Assembly (NCBI RefSeq): GCF_003144115.1
Contig: NW_020312022.1
Span: 288,116-352,115, forward strand
Length of the DNA stretch: 64,000 nucleotides
Direction: 5' to 3'
Origin: Tilletiopsis washingtonensis
Taxonomy: Eukaryota > Basidiomycota > Exobasidiomycetes > Entylomatales
Made by a program: the position numbers and the translations under genes. The first letter of the stretch is position 1, and each line of letters starts with the position of its first letter. Under the pieces are notes generated by a model. That model was not told where the DNA came from and did no database searches. It saw only the letters and a program-made list of their open reading frames with translations. Positions 21,701-31,730 of this stretch are shown here, in pieces.

Positions 21701-22506
21701 AGCACCTGCGGCGAGGCGTCCTCGGAGAGGCACCGCTCGAGGCAGGCGCGCAAGTCGTCGGGCACAGATGCCAGGTCGCTGAGCGGACGCGTCAGCGCTG
21801 TGCCAGCAGCAGCAGCCAGCGCCTGCAGCTCATCGCGCGCACATCCGCTGCACTCACCTCATGTCGATGCCGTAGCTGCCGAACGCATGATTCGCCGTGT
21901 TGAAGTCGTTGCCCAGCCGCACGTAGATGTCTGAGACCTGCGTCTCGGTGCGCTGGCCCGTGCTCCACTTCGTCAGCGCCTCGAGCAGCATCTTGGTCGC
22001 GACGAGCAGGCGCGTGACGGACGACTCCATGTGCGACGATGAGTACTGCGCGCGCGCCTCAGCATGGTTGAGCTCGCCAGCCAGACGCTGCCACTCACGC
22101 GAGGTCCACTGGCGCCGTCGCTGCCCTGGCTCTCGCGTCCTGCTCGATCGCCGCGCGAGCTGCCGGCAGCAGACTGGCCGCTGCCACCCTGGATCTGCTG
22201 GCGCACTGCACGCTCCCGTTCTCGCTCGCGCGCCCGCATCTCCTCGGGCAGCATCGGGCCCTCGTCGCCGTAGCCGTTGCCCTGCCTCGAGGCGGCACTG
22301 GCAGCCTGCGCCTCTCGCGCCGAGGCCACGAGGGCGGCGGCACGGCGGGCCGACGACGAAGAGGAGAGCTGTGCGCCGCCGGCACTGCCAGGTAGCGCCG
22401 GCAGCGGCGCACTCGGCACGGCGCTGAGCTGCGGGCTGTGCGGCGACGACGACTCGGACGTCGGACGGCGCTCGCGGCGCAGCACCGAGGAGATGCCGGG
22501 CAGCAT
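18728..22506 (-). CDS. BUD6: Bud6/Aip3 actin and formin cofactor
   Basis: Bud6 binds actin monomers and the formin Bni1 at sites of polarised growth. Four exons (22506-22099, 22045-21858, 21778-20136, 20076-18728) give ~1,195 residues. The N-terminal domain has ESSVTRLLVATKMLLEALT and SDIYVRLGNDFNTANHAFG, then SDLASVPDDLRACLERCL. A ~350-residue Ser/Pro/Ala-rich linker follows. The AIP3 core starts FLQLGRQTRRAQLELLPG, continues through FMDRFGYSPRKEDFPTIYVKD and YELEDLNELQEGAVLTLNIE, then LDQVKQHLDLVLGTITREL and a long coiled coil to WKKTWEAELQNIVDEQEFL, the conserved actin-binding/flank region. The start is the first Met in frame before the conserved domain (MLPGISSV); more upstream in-frame sequence lacks features. 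Order and motifs match the fungal family throughout. Confidence 0.95.
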
Positions 22507-23331
22507 GGTCGCCAAGGAGGCCGCCGCCCGTGGCTGCGGATGGGCGTGGTGTCGAGCGAGATGCCACTGGACGCTGCGCGATGTGCGATGCGCGTGGCCT
22601 CGGCGGCGGTGAGAGGATAGGGATAGGGAGCGGAAGGAGGAGCGGAGAGAGGAGCGGGACGCGCGCTCACGCAGCACCCGCCCGGCACGCCGCGCGCGCG
22701 GCGCACGGCGCAGGCCGACGGCTGCCAGCCACGCCAGGCAGACGCTCCCACGCTGTGACGTCGGCACGCTGCCCTCGCGCGCACCGGCTGCACATCCGCA
22801 CACTTCCACTGCCGCAGCCCGACCTCTCAGCTGCCTATCGAAGTGTCGAAGAGGACCAGAATCGTTCCTAAATTACGTAGAGATGGATCGTCCTTCTTCT
22901 GAATCACAGACATGTCAGTGCACGGCGCAAAGCTACTGCAAGCGCGGCAGCGGCGCGTCGGTCTTTCTCCGGCTCAGCGGCTCTCGCGCGAGGACGCGCG
23001 GCGCCTGCGCTGCGACTGCAACGGTGAGCGCTACGCAGGCACTTGCACTCCTTCGGCTTGCCCTCAAAATCTTCCATAAGAGGTTATCGACTCGGCCAGC
23101 GCCAGTCCAGCATCATGTCACAGGGAAGGTCATTGTCATTCAGAAGCGAGAAAAAGCCAGGAGCTAAGGAGCTGAGAAACCTGGGTCATGGGAGCAAGAG
23201 CTCGAGTCAGAGACTCGAGGTGTTCTGCGGCGCGAGTCTGGAGAGCCGGATCGAGAGATAGGTCAAGGGCTTGGATCGAGAGAGACAGAGTCGAGATAGT
23301 CGAGAGCGTCAGATCAGGAGCGGCGAGAGGG
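22507..23331. other. Intergenic region upstream of BUD6
   Basis: About 825 bp with somewhat lower GC than the surroundings. It must hold the BUD6 promoter and the 3' end of the giant gene. No other feature is visible. Confidence 0.6.
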
Positions 23332-26300
23332 TTACTTGTGCACAAGCGCAGCGCGAGGCCTAAAGCAAGATGTCAGCGTCGAGTCTTGCACTGGTTGTAA
23401 CGACTCACTTCTGCACAGAGGTAGCAATGCCGACGAAGTGCTCGGCCAGCGAGACCTCTGAGCAATAGGATGAGCACATGGCTGAGCGCTGAGAGGCCCG
23501 ACAACGCTCACCGGAGATGGCTTGCACGTGAGCGCTAGCCGGAGCGTGAAGAGCGGCGAGGTCTGCCATGCGCTGCAGGCTGCTCGAAAGTCCGTCGGGA
23601 CCGAAGGAGACGGAGAAGAGCGTGACGGGAATTCCCGACACGTTTGCTGAGCGACAGAGTCCGTGCACCACGCTGTCCGTCAGGCCACATTCTCCGTCGC
23701 TGAGGAAGAGCCTGAAAAGCGCGTCAGTACGTCTCGATGAAAGGTTTTCTGAGGCCAACACACAGAACAGGAGGTCTGAGGCGTGGGAGCATGCGCGTCA
23801 GTAGAAGGCCATGAGCCTGTCGGAAAGCCTCTTTGGACGCACCTCTCCATTGACCACTGCCGAAGCATGACCTGCTCAGCGGCGGCAATTGCAGAGTTGA
23901 AGTCCGTGCCGTGCCACGGTGCGGCCATGCATTTCCTGTCCGTGCTCGTCAGCGCGTCTCGAAGCGCATAACTCACGCTAGACTCACTTTGTCAGCTCTT
24001 CAGGAGAGCTTGTCTCGTCTCCTTCGAACAGGACAGCTGGCGCGCTCGAGAACACAATTGCTGAGAACGAGTCGCGCTGCGCCGCCTGCGCATTGATGGT
24101 ACCGCGAGCATCCCAGAAAGCTCTGCAGGCGGAGAGCACAGCTCCAAAGCGGTTTGGGTAGTATTGCTCGATGTACGCCGTCATGGGCGTGTCTGGCAGA
24201 GGGCGACGGTCGCCTGCTGACATCTGTTGGGCGAATCAGCGCCGGACGTAGACAGTGTGGCCTGGAGCAACGCACCGAGCTCGAACCGTCCAACGCAAGC
24301 TTGCAAGGGGTCAGCGGTCAGCAAGGCTGGCGCAGAGGCGCGTACCTCATATCTTCGAGCTCACAATGAAGTGGGAAGCCGGTCCCTGAGACGGATTGGT
24401 GCACGAGAACGAGTGTCCGTCCGCAGATACGTAGCCTCCCGAGTGCAGAAGCGCCTTCTGCGGCGCGTGGAAGAGGTCCAGATCGCAGTAGGACGGGCTT
24501 GCGTGTGCGTCGTCGGCGCATTGCGCGTCGCACTTCCGGAACTCGAGTTGCTGCTGCTTGTCGTAAGGGTCTTGGAAGCCTCGACGCCGCCAGTACAGCT
24601 CGTGCGTGATGTAATCGGTGCCCTGGCTGCCGTGCATCTTGAGCTTGAAAGGCGCATGCGAGCGGTCTGCGCTGCCTTTGCAATCAGTGGCGCTTGCAGA
24701 CTGGCAGGCGTCGAAGTGTGTGTGCCGGTTGAGGCTGGTGCAGACGAGATTGCACAGCTACGTGCGCGGCATCAGTCTTCTGCACGGCGTTCTGGCTGGG
24801 AGAGACGTACCATCGAGGCGCCCGACTCGCCGCGCAGGAACTTATGACCTGCGGCCTCGATGACCGCGTCGCCTGAAGCTGCCTCCCACACCTCCTCTTC
24901 CATATTGCCGTGCTGCGTGGAGTGCTCCTGAGCGTGACCGAGCGGCTGGTTGCAGTAGTAGGCGCAGCTTGGGCACTGCGCAGATGAAGCTCAGCGAAGC
25001 CGAAGGGCTGCGACAAGCTCAACGGACCTGCACATCACAGAAGTGGAAGACACTGGCGTCGAGCGAATGCACGTGCTGGCCTTGGTGGTACAGCTCCCCG
25101 GCTGGGACGCGCTGGGCGCAGGGCAGGCGCTTCTGGACCTGCGAGTACTGCGGAGGGCGGATCAGCGCAAGCACACTTATTGCTGAGGCCAGGCGTCGCA
25201 CCTTCGTGTAGGTGAAGCTGTTCAGCGCGCCGCGAAAATGGGCCTGGACGGAGGCGGGCTGCGTGGAGATCTCGCAGATGCCGGGGAGCTCGCACTGGAG
25301 CGGACAGGCGTGGTCGCTGTCGCAGAGGTGGACTGCCGATGCGTCGAGTGCGTGGAGGTGGTCTAGCGCAGCGCAGCCTGTCATTGCGTGAGCGCTGCAA
25401 TGCAGACCCCTGAGGCGAGAGCCACACTCACTGCGGACACAGAGGCTGCACTTGATCGTGCACCCGCGAGCTGAGTTGCAGCTGTGGACGGTGTGGGCGG
25501 CGTCCCTTCAGGCGAGGCGTAAGTACAGTGAATTTCATCCAGGCTACCGGCTGGCTCACACGGGCAAAGCGCACGGCTCGAGGCACGCCGCAGTCTGCGC
25601 GCCGGCGCCATCGCTTGTCTTGACGCTGGAAAGCGCGCATGGGCTCGAGCATAAGTGGACAGAGCCGCATGCGTGATCGACGTTGATGGCATGATCCGGG
25701 TCCAGGCTGCATGTCAGTGTGCAGCCTCGCTGACCCTGTGCTGCGGATGCGCACGGCGCCGCACACGTGTGCTTGCCCTCGCTGCAACGGTGGCGCAGAG
25801 TGTCCGGATGACCAGCAGGAAGAGAGCACGGGGGCTTGTCGTCTTCATGGCTTTCGAAGGCGCAGCTGGCGTCGCACGCATGGTCTGTGGCGCAGTCATG
25901 CTCGCCTGTGTGGCTGCGGAGACGGCGGCAGCGGAGGTGGCAGGACTTGCAGCTTGAGCCGCAGAGCGTGAGGTCGGTCTTGAGTGCAGCAACGGCCGAC
26001 TCGAAGAGGCGCTGCAGCATCACGGCATTCACCTCGTCGTGGTCGAGACGCTCGGTGTTGACCTTCAGCCACTGCTGTGTCACCTCCTGCCGCAGCTTAA
26101 GCAGCTCGAACAGGCTTGCCTGCGCCTCATCGAACGTCGACGTGGGCTTGCCGAGAGCCTGTGCCTGCGTAGTGAGGCTCGCGAGGTGGTCGGAGGTCTT
26201 GCACTCCAGCGAGAATTGAGAATGGTCCTCGTTGATGGGCTCATCAGTGTCGAGATTCATCAGCGGCTCGAGAACGGCCGGCTCGACGGTGCTTGGGACG

Positions 26301-29300
26301 CCTCCAAGAATCAATGCGCTCTCCAGGTGCTCGCTGAGCTGCGCGAGGCGGTTCTTGCGCACCGACGCACCGATGGGAGTCCAGTCAAAGCTCTGAATCT
26401 GCGCCATCAGCGTCTTGAGCGTGCGCAGAAAGGCGCCTCCGGGCGGGTGAGACACCTCGGCTGCGTTGAGGAGCTCTGCGAGACAGCCGAACTCAGAGTA
26501 GAACGCAGGGTCCTGCAGGCCAGGCCACGGCACGATTGCGAGCTTGCCTCCGAAGAGCCTGGAGACGAAGTTGCCGCCCTGCTCCGTGGCCACGATGCTC
26601 TGGAAGCGGCGGTAGAACTCGGCTGCTGCCTCGTCACGGTCCGACATCTGCGCAAAGAGTGTGAGCAGCGGCTCGGATGAGGTAATCGTTGACGGCGCAG
26701 CGAGCTCACCATCACATCCTTGATGACGACGGCAAGGCTTCCGCGGAACAGCTCCGGATTGGCCGTCGGGTTCAGGATGCCGGCAGAGGCTTGGAAAGCG
26801 CCGAAGAGAGTGCGAATCTCGCGCGACAGCGAGAAGGAGTTCCGATAGATCACGAGGTTGGAAATTGCGGCGTTCATTAGCACGAGCAAGGCGTCCTCTT
26901 GCACTGAGCGCTCGACAGACTGCACGCCTTCGAAGTCAAGCACGACGTAGACAGTTGCGCCGCTGCTTGGTACCACGCTCATCCAGACGCCCTCGGTTGT
27001 GCGCGTCGCTGCGCCTTCAAACAACGTATCGAGCAGGTGGTTGAGTGCGAAACTCTTGCCTGTTGACTGCTCTCCCAGACTCGAGACAACCTTGACGTCG
27101 GCGGTGCTGTAGAGGTTGCCAAGGATCGACTCGAGATGGCCAAGCGACAAGCGTGATGCGATGTGCTGCGCAGAAGCGCCAAGCAGCGACTGCTCGAACT
27201 CCGGGTCGTTGATGCCGTCGTAGAACGAGACGAAGCGATTGTCGCGCGTGATGCCGAGCTGCACCGGGATGAGGCACACTAGCGACGCAAGGAACTCGCC
27301 AGCCTTGAAGCGCGAGACATCGCCCAGCGATGACGTCAAGGGCACCAGCTCGTGCGGCTTTTGCACCGTCGCCTTGAAGTAGCTACAGAAGGATGTAAGA
27401 GACGGATCGGCGCGTGTGCACGCGCTTCACTCACCGCAGCAGCGTGTGCCAGACCTCCTGCACTGTAGACACCGCAGGTACGACAATGCTTGGTGCGCAG
27501 CGGCCGTCTGCGCTCACGATGTCTTGCTGAAGCTCGGCGCGGATCGGGAAGCGCGTCCACACGTCGAACCATGCACCGAGCAGCGGCGGGGCGGCTGCGC
27601 CGCCAAGCGCGGCGCTTTCGGGCTTGCGGTCGGGCACCATGTCAAACGAGCGCTGGTCGGAAGTGATCGACAGCTCGAGCGAAGCGATCGAGAGCGAGGC
27701 AACCTCGAGCGAGGCATTTCCGAACAACGCAACCGTGCGTGGATCGAGGAGGAGCATGACGTGGCATCGGTCGGGAGAGCGGATCGACGTCACTGCCTGA
27801 CCGACGCTCGGAGGCAGGTCAAAGTGGCGCATAGACTCGTCGGTGCCAAAGTCCGCCAGATGGATGGTGCGAAGCGACGAACCAGAGACCAAGAGCAGGC
27901 AAAGGCCGTCCGGAGAGGCCGCGAGAGTGCTGAGCGGTGTAGCCATGTCAAGTTGGACGGTGGCGGGCTTCATCTGCTGTGTGACGAGCGAGTAGAGGCG
28001 CAGACGGCCCGATGCCTCAGCAATGGCAAGCGTCTCAGCTCCGGGTACGAGCGCCGTGGCGCAAATCTCTGGCAGTCCGCTCGAGTACCACTCTGTCAGA
28101 GTGCGCAGTGCGGCGCGAGGCGTCACGCTCTGCCACTTGTCGTCGCAGATGAAGACAGAGAGGTGCAGCTCGTCCTTGACGCTTCCGAGCACTGTGAACT
28201 GGCGCGCGCGCTCGTCCAGCGCGAAGCTCGGGTTGCTGCCGATGCGAGAGCGATCCATCTTGAGCTTGGCCTGGCCGTTGCTTACTGCAGCCCCCAGAGC
28301 GTGGGGCCGCTCGATGAAAAGCTGAAATTTCGCCAGCGTGTCGTCTTCAACAATGACGAAGCACAGTTCGCCGACCATTCTGATGAAGCTGTGACGTCGC
28401 GAGGTCAGCTGTAGCCTTTGACAAATGAAAGCTGAGGTACTCACGCAAGGCGCTGCTTGCCGGCGAGCAGCTCAAAGTGCGGCACGGGTCCTTTGGCGAA
28501 GTGAGGCGGAGGGCAGCGGAGATGCGCGCAGTCGGGGTCCGTCAAGAAGTCTTGGCGATAGATCAGCGGCTGTAGCTCGTGGCGAGTCATGCTCGGCGTC
28601 GCGTGCTCCTGCGTGCAGTTCAGCTCGCTGCTTCTACCGTGGTCCGAGTAAGATGGGAACGAAGCGTAGTGCGTGTGCCTTGACGATGTTGACGCTTTGA
28701 AGCCGTGAATCACAAGAGTGGAGCTGCGCAGAGTCGGCATCGTCAGTGCAAAAGCGAACCACAGCAAGAGACTTTAACTCACGCAAGCCCCGCAGGCGCG
28801 AGGGCCTCCTCCACCTTCAGGCGGAAGTCCTCCTCGATTGATGCAGCGTTGCTCTGCTTCTCGACGCCCGCCAGCTTCCTAATGCGCGCCTTCTCTTCCT
28901 CGCGCAATGTCTGCGTCAGCGCGTTGCTGATGGCGCTCAGCTTCTCGCGATTGAGGCGCGCGGAGGCCTGTTGCAGGGCAGAGAGGAAGACAAGACCTTT
29001 GCGACGCAGACTAGAATCCGCCGAGGCGCTGCGGATCAGCTTTAGCACCTGATGGCTGTCGACGTCTCTCGCGACCGTAGCCCATTTCTTGTCATCTGTT
29101 GCGGAAGCCGATTCGCCGGCCAAGAGCTCCTGGGCCTTGCCAAAAGCGCTGCTCAACAGCGACACCGGGGCGCGGTGCTGCTCGACGAAGCCGATGAGCT
29201 TGCTGTTCCAGGCCGCCTCGTCGACGCTCGTGCATTCGTACAGCTCGTACAGCGCCGCTTCGTCGTCGGAGCCACTCGCGAGGAGCAGCTTCTTTGCTGC

Positions 29301-31730
29301 TTGCCACAGCATGTAGAGACGCGTCTTGTGGCGCTGCGGTGTACAGGTACAGTCAGCGTCTGTGAGCGCTGTGTATGCTCGTACTACTGACCTTTAGCTC
29401 TGGCGTGGCCAGCGGTAAAGGCGAACGCTTGTACTGGAAGCCGAGAAGCCAAGAGAAATCGACCTTCTTGATGATGCCAGCCAGGCGTGCCCGTTGCGTT
29501 TTGTCCGACTCGGTCTCGGTCTCGACGCCATGATCAGCTCGGAGAGGTTGACGGTTCTCGAGATGCTCAGCCTCTGCGACTCGTGCCTTGTCGCTTGATG
29601 TTGAGACCTCGATCGCTGTCACGATCTCGCATGACACCGAGCTCTCGCTTGGTGCCGACGGAGCGCTGTCGTGGGGCACTGCGGCCGCGCTGGTCTCCTT
29701 CTCGATGCTGTTGGCGGCGTTCGTCTCCTTCTCGATGCTATTGGCGGCGTGCGGCTCCTGACCTCGACTCCCCTCGGCGCCTGACTCCTCGACATAGGAC
29801 TCGCTGTCGCGGCGCTCTTGGTCGGCATCGTTCTTCTTGGGAGCATTGTTCTCCTCGACGCGAGGCTCCTGTGCTTGGGCGTCGTGGGTGATAGCCGCCT
29901 GGTCGTGAGCCTGCTCGAGGCGTGCCTTCTCCACACGGGCCTGTTCGTCGCACTCGAGCTGCAGAACTTGAGCACGCAATTCGGCAGAGTCGAGGTCGAG
30001 GCGGCTCGCGATAAAGTTGCACGCTTCCTGTTGCGCCACATCGCGAATGATGGCCTCCGAGTAGTCCGAACCCGCCGATTCGAGCTTGCACTTCAAAGGC
30101 GCGTCGTAGGCCGCGGATGCCTGGCGTAGAGCTTCGTCCATCTGATGCAGCACGGCATCCGCGCTGTGGTTCTGAGACAGCCCGGCTGCGAAGAGATCGC
30201 GAATCTCGCGCATGGAGACTGTGCTGTCGATGAGAACGGCCTGCGACGAATCTCTAGCTCACAGTGTCAGTGTGTAGCCGCACTAGCAATCCGTAAGACT
30301 CACCCGAGCATCTTCTTGAGCATCATGGGAGTGTGCTTGACGCACGTGCGCTTCGGGACGACTTGCTCCGGCAGCGTCACGGTGGTCAGCACCGCCTGTG
30401 CTGCATGGCCAGGCACGATGTCGACGATGTCGACGTCATGGTCGACGGGAACGGCCGTGAGCGGGAAGCCATCGCTGATCTTGACGTCGGCCTCGCTCTC
30501 TTGTACTGCATCGACGGAGAAGGTAAAGAGGCGCCTCGTCGTGAATGCTGTAGCCTTGACGTCGAGGTTGTACATCTTCTTCGCGAACTCCTGGATGCCG
30601 GCGAGGTCCGCGTCGTCCATGAGACAGAGCTGCTGGTCCGTGAGCTTAGACAGGGAGCGCATCAGCGTCGTGCGCGTCTTGACCGCCGCGCCTGCCGGGG
30701 CCTCGCCGGCGCTCCACATCTCGGGCGTCGGCCAGAGTACGAGGTAGTTGCAGTCGTTGGCCGCGTCTGCGGCAGTGAAGAGGTAGATGCCGGGCTCGAG
30801 AGGGCGCAGCGGCACCGCCAGGTCATGCTTGGCGAGAAAGTCGATGAGCACTTCGCGCTTGCCGTAGAGCCCGACTACGCTGAGCGACGCGTTGTTGAGC
30901 GCACGGTAGTCGACCTTGGTGAGGCTCTTGTGCGAGCCGGGCGAGAGGAAGTTGGCGCACGCTGCGAAGCCCTCGCTGTGCACGACGATCTTGTCGACGA
31001 GGCCGCCGCTTGCCTGATCCTGCATGAGCTGCAGCAGGCAGAAGGAACCTGCAGTGAAGGAATGAGTATCTGCCGAGCTTTGCCGAGCCCTGAGACTCAC
31101 GAGGTCCGCTGGTCGGGCTCGGCTGAGGCGTTGCGGCGCGCATCGGCTCGTCCTCGACGAGATTGGGGCCGCGCTGAGAGTCAATGTCGACTCCGGTCGA
31201 GCCGGAAGCCTGCGCCGGTGCGGCACCGTCGTCGAGCATGAGTGCTCCCGGCGGAGGCTCGAGTGCTGCCGGGGTGGATGTCGCGGCCGAGGTCACAGAG
31301 ACGCCGTCGTCACTTGCAGTGTTCGCCATGGCTGCCTCGCCGAGGTCCGCCGTCAGCAGCACCTCATCCATGCGCTCCGGCTCGTGCAGCGCCGTCGAAG
31401 AGTCGATGCGCTGCGCTTAGGCGTGGCGGCACGCGAGAGCGACATCGCGCTGGCCTCTTCCGAAGCGCTGTCAAGCGCGTCGACGGCCGACAGAGTCGCA
31501 TCTGCGCAAGATGTGTGTCAGTCCCAGGGCCCTGGTGTTCGCAAAGCCAGCTCACCTTCATTGATGTACACGTGCGAGCCTTGCTCCGACGCTACCATGT
31601 ACAGAGCGTCGGCGGCGGCGCCGCTTGGCGAGTTGCTCCCGCTGTCGGGCGCGCTGTGCGTCGTGCTGGCGACGGTGCCGTCGTCGCCGCACAGGCTGAA
31701 ATCGCTCTCCGAGCGAGCGGAGAGCGACAT
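23332..31730 (-). CDS. Giant GBP/VLIG-like GTPase with zinc-binding array and VWA domain
   Basis: About twenty exons encode ~2,400 residues. From the N-terminus: ~180 disordered residues; a ~250-residue unknown domain (exon 31050-30303); a coiled, acidic region with a duplicated AANSIEKET; a helical exon; and a propeller-like exon (28420-27437). The G domain (27380-26713) has P-loop GEQSTGKS, TTEGVWMS (switch Thr), DFEG (G3) and VIKDV in the place of the GBP/VLIG TLRD motif. A helical stretch precedes repeated Cys/His clusters from 25960 to 24365 (CGSSCKSCHLRC, CSLCVRSC, FHFCDV, CPSCAYYC). The C-terminal VWA domain has a complete MIDAS: DGSSS, GTDFNSAI and LSDGEC. The apparent stop at 23405 overlaps a donor; splicing to 23371 gives the ending KPRAALVHK. 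Similar architecture occurs in uncharacterised basidiomycete proteins; function is unknown. The N-terminal exon joins (31555-31370) are unsure. Confidence 0.85.
24276..24299 (-). other. 24-nt microexon encoding the VWA metal-site motif
   Basis: This tiny exon lies between a GCAAG acceptor and a GTGCGT donor. It encodes LALDGSSS, the first MIDAS motif (DxSxS), flanked by exons ending SHFI and starting MSAGDRRPL. Both joins are phase 0. Confidence 0.75.
29696..29755 (-). repeat. In-frame 30-bp tandem duplication in the giant gene
   Basis: Two nearly identical 30-bp units encode AANSIEKETN and AANSIEKETS in the acidic coiled region, so the duplication keeps frame. Confidence 0.85.

Noticed and set aside
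25381-25440. Reading straight through the GTGAGT near 25,434 as coding
   Set aside because: The frame is open, but removing a 54-nt intron restores the CxxCxxxC spacing (CSLCVRSC), so I treat it as an intron.
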